A stretch of DNA of 17,686 nt from Oscillospiraceae bacterium (GTDB lineage Bacteria > Bacillota > Clostridia > Oscillospirales > Ruminococcaceae). The stretch lies in contig JAIRWE010000135.1 in NCBI GenBank assembly GCA_031253365.1, positions 1-17,686 on the forward strand. The letters run 5' to 3'. The notes under the pieces are model-generated. The model was not told the DNA's origin. It saw only the letters and a list, made by a program, of their open reading frames with translations, and made no database searches. Position numbers and translations under genes: made by a program. Of this stretch, positions 12,878-17,686 are shown in pieces. Numbering within the stretch: the stretch's first letter is position 1; each line of letters begins with the position of its first letter.

Positions 12878-13984
12878 TTACTTTCCGCTAACTATGTCGT
12901 TCCACATGGTTTTATGCCGGAATTTGATTGTTTCATCTGTTTTCATACATTCGACGTAACAATCAATAAATTCCGCAGGGTCATTCAACAAGCGCAAATA
13001 ATATTTCAACGTTGTATAAACGCCGTTGACGATAACTTGACAACCGTGTATTTGCGCTATCCTCTGTATTTCAGCGTTAATACCATCCCAATCCGCGCCA
13101 TCCATATTTGCGGTAGTCAGCAAATAATACCTGTCTGTATTGTGTATTTTGAATTTTTCATATGCGTCGGCAACAAGCCCGCGAGTAATAACTATCTCGT
13201 GTTTTATTTCCACTCCCTCAAAAGCGGAATCATCGGCGTTGTTTACGTCAATATCGCCGATTCGTCCCGAACGATAATCCGCAGAATGATGATTTTCCAA
13301 AGAACACAAAACTTTATCTTTATAACGTCTTACCTGTTTCATCATACACTGATAAGCCGCATATACCGCAAGTGTAGGCAACCTCGAAGCCCCTGAAAGG
13401 TCTTTATAGTTTGCTGTAAAATGCCTTTCTAAAAGCGTGATTGTTGCCGATATCGACAAAGTATGCGGTTTTGCAAGCTCAACTTTCAGATTGTCGCGTT
13501 GCTTTATCAGCAATACGAACATATACAGCAGGACATCTCCCGCGCTGACGCCTTTTTCTTGAACCTTGTCAATAATGGTTAAAAATGCCGTCTTTGCCTC
13601 TTTTGGCGTAATCTTCCCCGGATAATTCAGCATATACGGGTGTGCTTGTTCAAGCGAACGGGTCAGCCAACCGGACTCAGCCATTGAGGGGAAAGATACG
13701 TTCTTCATAAAAGGAGTAACATAATTTTGGTCAATAACGCGACCGGCGAAGCCACCGCTTAATCCCGCTTGATGGTAGCGAATATCTTGTTCAGGCACAG
13801 CCAATTTGTGAACAAGCAAAGTTGTTAAAACCGTTACCATACCCTTGTTGTGTTCAGACCGTGAAACAATATATTCGACGTGTCGTTTAACTTCACCATC
13901 AAGCAAATCAAAAGTAGCCGTTTTATCAAAAGCTAAATTAAGCGCGGCATCGTATGTTTGCCGTAGCAATTCGGAGTGTGTCAT
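12878..13984 (-). CDS. Type II restriction endonuclease, PD-(D/E)XK type, possibly SacI family
   Basis: 368-aa protein encoded directly after, and overlapping, a cytosine methyltransferase, which identifies it as the nuclease partner. A likely catalytic core is IGDIDVNNADDSAFEGVEIKHEIV (about 242-265): acidic residues at D244-D252 followed by E259-I-K261 fit the PD-(D/E)XK arrangement, with TTAN as a later strand. The N-terminal half (VLTTLLVHKL, GGFAGRVIDQNYVTPFMK, ESGWLTRSLEQ) resembles from memory the layout of the SacI endonuclease family; this is a tentative match. It would cut unmethylated foreign DNA; the recognition sequence cannot be read from sequence. The ATG at 13984 has GGGAGG about 9 bases upstream, within the methyltransferase gene. 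AT content is higher than in the flanking genes. Confidence 0.78.
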   Translation of the reverse strand: MTHSELLRQTYDAALNLAFDKTATFDLLDGEVKRHVEYIVSRSEHNKGMVTVLTTLLVHKLAVPEQDIRYHQAGLSGGFAGRVIDQNYVTPFMKNVSFPSMAESGWLTRSLEQAHPYMLNYPGKITPKEAKTAFLTIIDKVQEKGVSAGDVLLYMFVLLIKQRDNLKVELAKPHTLSISATITLLERHFTANYKDLSGASRLPTLAVYAAYQCMMKQVRRYKDKVLCSLENHHSADYRSGRIGDIDVNNADDSAFEGVEIKHEIVITRGLVADAYEKFKIHNTDRYYLLTTANMDGADWDGINAEIQRIAQIHGCQVIVNGVYTTLKYYLRLLNDPAEFIDCYVECMKTDETIKFRHKTMWNDIVSGK

Positions 13985-14978
13985 ATTGAGTTTCCTCCCC
14001 CGAAAAATATTGTTCGTTAAGCGCTGCGGAGACGGCGGATGTCATGAGAACGCACACGGAGTTGCCAATCTGTTTATATTGCTCACCAACAGCCGACGGA
14101 CGAACAAATTCATTTGGAAAACCCATTATTCGGAAACATTCGTCAATAGTCAGCTTGCGAACTCGATTGTCGGGGGTTAATATCCAAAATCTCCCCGAAG
14201 TTTCCTGCGAGGGTAAAGTGGGGTGTATTCCCATCGCCGAATATATGCGGTTAGGTTGTTTGTGAACCCGTGATAAGTGTTCCGTCCCCGGGCGAACTCC
14301 AACCTTTCGGATTGATTTATTTCTGTACCCGACGAAAAACAAGCCTGATTTCTTTTGAATTGTCGGATTTTCAATAAGCGTATAGTCCTTTTCTTCCAAG
14401 TATTCAAAATCCCCTGACTTATCGAGGAAGTCGGCTAAAACGGGGCGGGGAACTTTTTTTATTTTACTGAAATCGAAAACCTTTCTCTTTGACGCAATTA
14501 TAATGACACGTTCGCGGTTTTGCGGCACTCCGTAATCGGCGGCGTTAAGCAAGCGCCATTCGGGAACATAGCCTAAAGCGCGCAATTTGCTCAACATTGT
14601 TTCAAGAGTATTCCCGCCGTCGTGATGAATAAGGTGTTTTACATTTTCCAAAAATACAACGCGCGGTTGCCTTTTTTCTATGAAACGGCAAATTTCAAAA
14701 AACAAAGTCCCTCTATCGTCCGCAAACCCCTTTTGCTTACCCGATATACTGAATGGTTGACAAGGAAACCCCGCGCACAGAATATCAAAATCCGGCACAT
14801 CGTTTTCCGAAATATCTTTTATATCCCCTTGTGGAATTTCCCCAAAATTGGCGTTATATGTACGCCGACATTCAGAGTTAATATCACAAGAAAAGACGCA
14901 CTCAAACCCGACCGTTTCCATACCCAGCCTAATGCCGCCTATTCCGCAAAACAAGTCAATAAATTTTATTCTGCTCAA
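13938..14978 (-). CDS. DNA (cytosine-5-)-methyltransferase of a type II restriction-modification system
   Basis: C5-cytosine methyltransferase using S-adenosylmethionine to protect the host from the neighbouring endonuclease. The motifs are in canonical order: I FIDLFCGIGG (about 6-15), IV GFPCQPFS with catalytic Cys73, VI ENVKHL (111-116), VIII QNRERVII (153-160), the target-recognition region, IX RKLTIDECFRIMGFP, and X QIGNSVCVLM. The 346-aa length assumes a TTG start at 14978, which has GGGGG 10 bases upstream and puts motif I at the usual distance from the N terminus. ATG codons at 15005 and 14999 are alternatives but lie almost at the predicted transcription start. The methyltransferase precedes the nuclease and overlaps it by 47 bases, an order that lets protection accumulate first. 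No controller gene is seen. Confidence 0.93.
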   Translation of the reverse strand: MSRIKFIDLFCGIGGIRLGMETVGFECVFSCDINSECRRTYNANFGEIPQGDIKDISENDVPDFDILCAGFPCQPFSISGKQKGFADDRGTLFFEICRFIEKRQPRVVFLENVKHLIHHDGGNTLETMLSKLRALGYVPEWRLLNAADYGVPQNRERVIIIASKRKVFDFSKIKKVPRPVLADFLDKSGDFEYLEEKDYTLIENPTIQKKSGLFFVGYRNKSIRKVGVRPGTEHLSRVHKQPNRIYSAMGIHPTLPSQETSGRFWILTPDNRVRKLTIDECFRIMGFPNEFVRPSAVGEQYKQIGNSVCVLMTSAVSAALNEQYFSGEETQYDTLRIATANIRCRA

Positions 14979-15020
14979 TTGCGTACAGCCCCCTTTCATA
15001 AGCATATAAATACACCGGAT

Positions 15021-15049
15021 ATTGTATCACAAGCTCGAATGAAACGCAA
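15021..15049 (-). promoter_or_regulatory. Probable promoter of the restriction-modification operon
   Basis: Minus-strand TTGCGT (15049-15044), 17-base spacer, TACAAT (15026-15021). Transcription would start near 15014, about 36 bases before the favoured TTG start of the methyltransferase. Confidence 0.6.
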
Positions 15050-15105
15050 GACGTTTTATGAATTTTTTCGCACCGCAATGTTTTCATGCGGCGTTTCGGG
15101 TTCTT

Positions 15106-16302
15106 TTACGGTCGGGCGTCCGTATCAGCCTTCTTTTTCCTCTTTACGCCCATGAACCTTCTCGCAAGCGGCATAAGCGTTTTGAACCAAAGCGGTTCCA
15201 TACGCTTCACGACGATTTTGAGCGAATCCCGCACGGGTATGCTTTGCGGGCAGCGCGGTTCGCATTTGCCGCAGCCCGCGCAGGAGCTCGCCAACCCGCG
15301 ATTTGACATTAAGGCGCCCGTGTTCATGACGTATTGGTTTATTCCGCGCTTCCTCAACCAACCCCGGGAAGCGTTGTAGGACGCTAAACAGCCCGGAATA
15401 TTCACGCCGAAAGGGCAGGGCATACAGTAACCGCAACCCGTGCAGGGTATCTTGTTTGAAGCCTTGAAAATTTCGGCGACCTTTTCAATCACGCCGTTTT
15501 CCCGCTCGGTGAAGGCTTCCTCCGTTTCCGCCGCGGCTATGTTCTCGCGCAGTTGCTCGGCGGTCTTCATTCCGGAAAGCAAAAGCGTGATTTCCTCATG
15601 GTTCCAAAGCCACCCGAGCGCCCAAGCCGCCGGGGAAACGGACGGCTTCGCCTCCCTCATAATCTTTTCCGCCTCTGCCGGGAGTTCGCGGGCTAAAAGA
15701 CCGCCGCGCAAAGGCTCCATTATAAACACCGGGATTCCCTTTGACGCGGCGTATTTCAGCCCTTTCAGCCCGGCTTGGTTGTTCACGTCGAGATAATTGT
15801 ACTGGATTTGGCAAAACTCCCAGTCGTAAGCGTCGACCAGCCCGATGAAGTCGTCCTGTTTTCCGTGGAACGAAAAGCCGATTTGCCTGATTTCGCCCCG
15901 CTCCTTTTTTTCGGCGACCCATTCCTCGGCGCCCGCTTCGCGCAGTTCCCGCCATTGCTCGGGGTTGTTGAGCATATGGAACAGATAATAGTCGATATAA
16001 TCCGTTTTCAGCCCGGCAAGCTGCTTGCTGAAAATCTTGTCGAAGTCCTTGCGTTCGCGGCACATGAACGGCGGAATCTTGGTGGCGATTTTCACCTTCT
16101 CCCTCAGACCGCTTTTCGCGAAAAACCGCCCCAACGCCGCCTCGTTCCCCGCGTACATATAGGCGGTGTCGAAGTAGTTTATCCCGGCGCCGACCGCTTC
16201 GGCAAGCAGTTTTTCCGCCGCTTCGGCGTTTTTCGGCAGGCGCATACACCCGAACCCGAGAACGGACAGCTCGTTTCCGTATTTGTCTGTTTTGTATCTC
16301 AT
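15106..16302 (-). CDS. Aldo/keto reductase with C-terminal 2x[4Fe-4S] ferredoxin-like domain
   Basis: 398-aa oxidoreductase. Residues 1-280 form the aldo/keto reductase barrel with the catalytic set D45 and Y50 (FDTAYMY), K75 (ATKIPP) and H109 (YYLFHM). The C-terminal domain has two cysteine clusters for iron-sulfur centres: C287, C290, C293, C296 (CTGCGYCMPCP) and C341, C344, C347, C351 (CAGCGKCEPRCP). Such fusions are common in Clostridia and probably link NAD(P)H or carbonyl reduction to electron transfer by ferredoxin; the substrate is unknown. The start at 16302 has GAGGAGG 6 bases upstream, and that site overlaps the stop of the DUF512 gene 10 bases away, so the two form an operon. The frame is open further upstream, but the ribosome site decides the start. 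Confidence 0.93.
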   Translation of the reverse strand: MRYKTDKYGNELSVLGFGCMRLPKNAEAAEKLLAEAVGAGINYFDTAYMYAGNEAALGRFFAKSGLREKVKIATKIPPFMCRERKDFDKIFSKQLAGLKTDYIDYYLFHMLNNPEQWRELREAGAEEWVAEKKERGEIRQIGFSFHGKQDDFIGLVDAYDWEFCQIQYNYLDVNNQAGLKGLKYAASKGIPVFIMEPLRGGLLARELPAEAEKIMREAKPSVSPAAWALGWLWNHEEITLLLSGMKTAEQLRENIAAAETEEAFTERENGVIEKVAEIFKASNKIPCTGCGYCMPCPFGVNIPGCLASYNASRGWLRKRGINQYVMNTGALMSNRGLASSCAGCGKCEPRCPQSIPVRDSLKIVVKRMEPLWFKTLMPLARRFMGVKRKKKADTDARP

Positions 16303-16312
16303 AATACCCTCC

Positions 16313-17557
16313 TCAGCCGCCCGCGATTGCTTTGAACAATTCCCCGCCGTCAACCGCGACCGCCCTTATCTTCGCCCCCAAAGCCGCCCCCGCTTCGGCG
16401 GGCGTCACGTCGTCGAGGAATTTCCCGTCCGCGTTGAGCGTGTTCGCCCCTATGAGCAGTTCGCCGCCTATATCCCTCCCGCGAAGCTGCCTGATTATGT
16501 CCCCGCCCGTCAGCAGCCCCGAAACCGTGACGCTTTCGCCGAAAAACTCGTTTTTTACCGCGAACACGTTCGCCCGCTCCCCGACAAGCTCCTTTATCAT
16601 TCCGAAGGCGGCGGTTCCCGTGACGACCGAAACCTTCCGCCCCGCCGCCGCGAAAGCCCCGCGCCCCGCCGCCGCTTTCGCGAAACCGCGCTTCAAATAC
16701 GCGCACATACCCACGCCGTTCTCATACTGCGGGAAGTCGCCGTAATACCCGTATTCGGGGAGCGGCAGCCCGGCGATTAAATAAAACTCGTCGGCGGCGT
16801 ATACCCGTTCGTACCTTTCCGTCGCCGCGACGACCGCCCTCGCCCCCTTCGCGTCGTAAGGGCGCAAAACCGGCAGACGGGCGCGGAACCGCGTCAGCCC
16901 CGCCGGGACGCAGGCGACGCTCCTGACCGCTTCGAGCGCGGTCAAGTCGTCGAGGGTGCGCGTTAATCGCGCGCCGTCGTTGATTTCGCGGCAAAGGACA
17001 AGCTGGCAGTTCATTTGGACGCCCGCCTTCGCGAACCGGTAAAGCGTGTCCAACGCCCGCCCCGAGTTCGGGTTGCCCATCATCTTTACGCGCAGCGACG
17101 GGTCGGTCGTATGGACGGATACGTTCACCGCAGTCCGCATTTTGATAATCCTGTCGGCGTCCTTTTCCGAAAGGTTGGTCAGCGTGATGTAATTACCCTG
17201 CAAAAAACTCAGCCGCGAATCGTCGTCCTTGAAATAAAGCGAGCCGCGCAGCCCTTTCGGAAGCTGGTCGACAAAGCAGAACACGCAGTTGTTGCGGCAA
17301 CTCTCGCGCGGCGACATCAGCCAGCTCTCGAACTCAAGCCCCAAATCGGCGTATTCGCGCTTCTTCACGCGAATTTCGAGCGCGGAGCCGCTTTCGTCCT
17401 CAAGGGACAGCGCGAGCTCACGCGCCGTCGAATAAAAGCGGTAGTCGAGCACGTCGCGGATAGGGTTGCCATTGATTGCCAAGAGTGTCCAGCCGCTTTT
17501 CAGCCCGTGCCTTTCAGCGGGGGAGCGCGGAGCCACGCCCGTTATTTTGACAGCCAC
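16313..17557 (-). CDS. PDZ-DUF512 radical-SAM-like iron-sulfur protein
   Basis: 414-aa protein of the DUF512 family, widespread in Clostridia and of undefined function. It starts with a PDZ-like domain (about 1-60: SPAERHGLKSGWTLLAINGNPI), followed by CRNNCVFCFVDQ with C87, C91 and C94, the CxxxCxxC pattern of radical SAM iron-sulfur sites, then LPKGLRGSLYFKDDD, LQGNYITLTN and a C-terminal DUF512 domain (TGTAAFGMIKEL, TVSGLLTGGDI). It presumably binds a [4Fe-4S] cluster. I chose GTG 17557 because AAAGG lies 9 bases upstream; the ATG at 17566 directly abuts that site, giving 417 aa, and remains possible. The open frame extends to 17680, but that stretch looks like leader. The aldo/keto reductase gene follows closely. 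Confidence 0.9.
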   Translation of the reverse strand: MAVKITGVAPRSPAERHGLKSGWTLLAINGNPIRDVLDYRFYSTARELALSLEDESGSALEIRVKKREYADLGLEFESWLMSPRESCRNNCVFCFVDQLPKGLRGSLYFKDDDSRLSFLQGNYITLTNLSEKDADRIIKMRTAVNVSVHTTDPSLRVKMMGNPNSGRALDTLYRFAKAGVQMNCQLVLCREINDGARLTRTLDDLTALEAVRSVACVPAGLTRFRARLPVLRPYDAKGARAVVAATERYERVYAADEFYLIAGLPLPEYGYYGDFPQYENGVGMCAYLKRGFAKAAAGRGAFAAAGRKVSVVTGTAAFGMIKELVGERANVFAVKNEFFGESVTVSGLLTGGDIIRQLRGRDIGGELLIGANTLNADGKFLDDVTPAEAGAALGAKIRAVAVDGGELFKAIAGG

Positions 17558-17575
17558 CGGGTTCATCCTTTCCCA

Positions 17576-17661
17576 GGAACCATGCCGATCCCCGTTAAAA
17601 CAAGGGTCGGCGTAGCTCACCCGTTCCGGCCGCCTTTCTGTGGAGAAAGGTGAGAAACAGG
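17576..17661 (-). promoter_or_regulatory. Possible structured leader RNA upstream of the DUF512 gene
   Basis: On the minus strand several complementary segments are packed together: CCTTTCT/AGAAAGG (17633-17650), GCCGA with TCGGC (17584-17611) extended by CCC/GGG, GGAAC with GTTCC (17576-17580 and 17623-17627), and CTCACC with GGTGAG (17616-17621 and 17649-17654). The last two pairings cross each other, which would make a pseudoknot ending just before the ribosome site. I do not recognise a known riboswitch class. The promoter lies outside the window or is not clear. Confidence 0.35.
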
Positions 17662-17686
17662 CGCGTATAGTAATGAACAAAACAAG

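Noticed and set aside
15073..15091. Hairpin CCGCA...TGCGG after the aldo/keto reductase as a terminator
   Set aside because: The stem is short with a bulge, and no T-run follows in the minus direction; it could be chance.
15284..15289. GAGCTC sites (15284, 17414) as support for SacI specificity
   Set aside because: Presence of a six-base site is expected by chance and says nothing about the enzyme's specificity.
1..17686. tRNA, rRNA, tmRNA, prophage or transposase genes
   Set aside because: I looked for these on both strands and saw no convincing candidate.

Overview
This window looks like a chromosomal segment of a Firmicute, most likely an uncultured or gut-type member of the Clostridia. 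The reasons are strong sigma-A type promoters, G-rich Shine-Dalgarno sites, a CIRCE/HrcA heat-shock operator, the secG-rnr order, a PDZ-DUF512 protein, and DUF3791/DUF3990 and GNAT toxin-antitoxin-like modules typical of that class. This is inferred from gene content; no rRNA or other taxonomic marker is present. Housekeeping stretches look GC-rich. The GNAT modules and the restriction-modification block look clearly more AT-rich.

Layout. 1-105: the last 34 codons of an unidentified gene, convergent with htpG (109-2022, minus), whose promoter carries a CIRCE operator. Back to back with that promoter is the promoter of a class I aminotransferase gene (2173-3357), which is followed closely by trpS (3375-4379). 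4344-5849: a tandem array of two small modules. Each consists of a copy of the trpS 3' end plus a terminator, then on the minus strand a GNAT-like protein preceded by an overlapping small antitoxin-like gene, then an identical promoter with a palindromic operator. A third copy of the trpS tail closes the array. 5851-10252: a plus-strand run of five genes behind one clear promoter. These are an unknown 239-aa protein, an 855-aa protein with a degenerate KaiC-like N terminus and a PEP/pyruvate-binding ATP-grasp domain, then a DUF3791 / DUF3990 (ADP-ribosyltransferase-like) / small-protein cluster. 10326-12768 (minus): secG then rnr, with a strong terminator almost touching the rnr start, and a SecG carrying an unusual Asp-rich repeat tail. 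12878-14978 (minus): a type II restriction-modification pair, methyltransferase first, overlapping the endonuclease gene. 15106-17557 (minus): a PDZ-DUF512 protein then a ferredoxin-fused aldo/keto reductase, preceded by a possible structured leader.

How the parts fit. The flanks and core operons are ordinary housekeeping functions (protein folding, translation, secretion, RNA decay, redox). Between them sit three accessory blocks that look like stability or defence functions: the GNAT cassette array, the DUF3791/DUF3990 module and the restriction-modification system. The most unusual signal is the GNAT array. The non-coding flanks, including a duplicated host-gene 3' end, are almost identical between units while the coding parts have diverged strongly. 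This resembles cassettes inserted or swapped at the trpS 3' end, although no recombinase is visible here.
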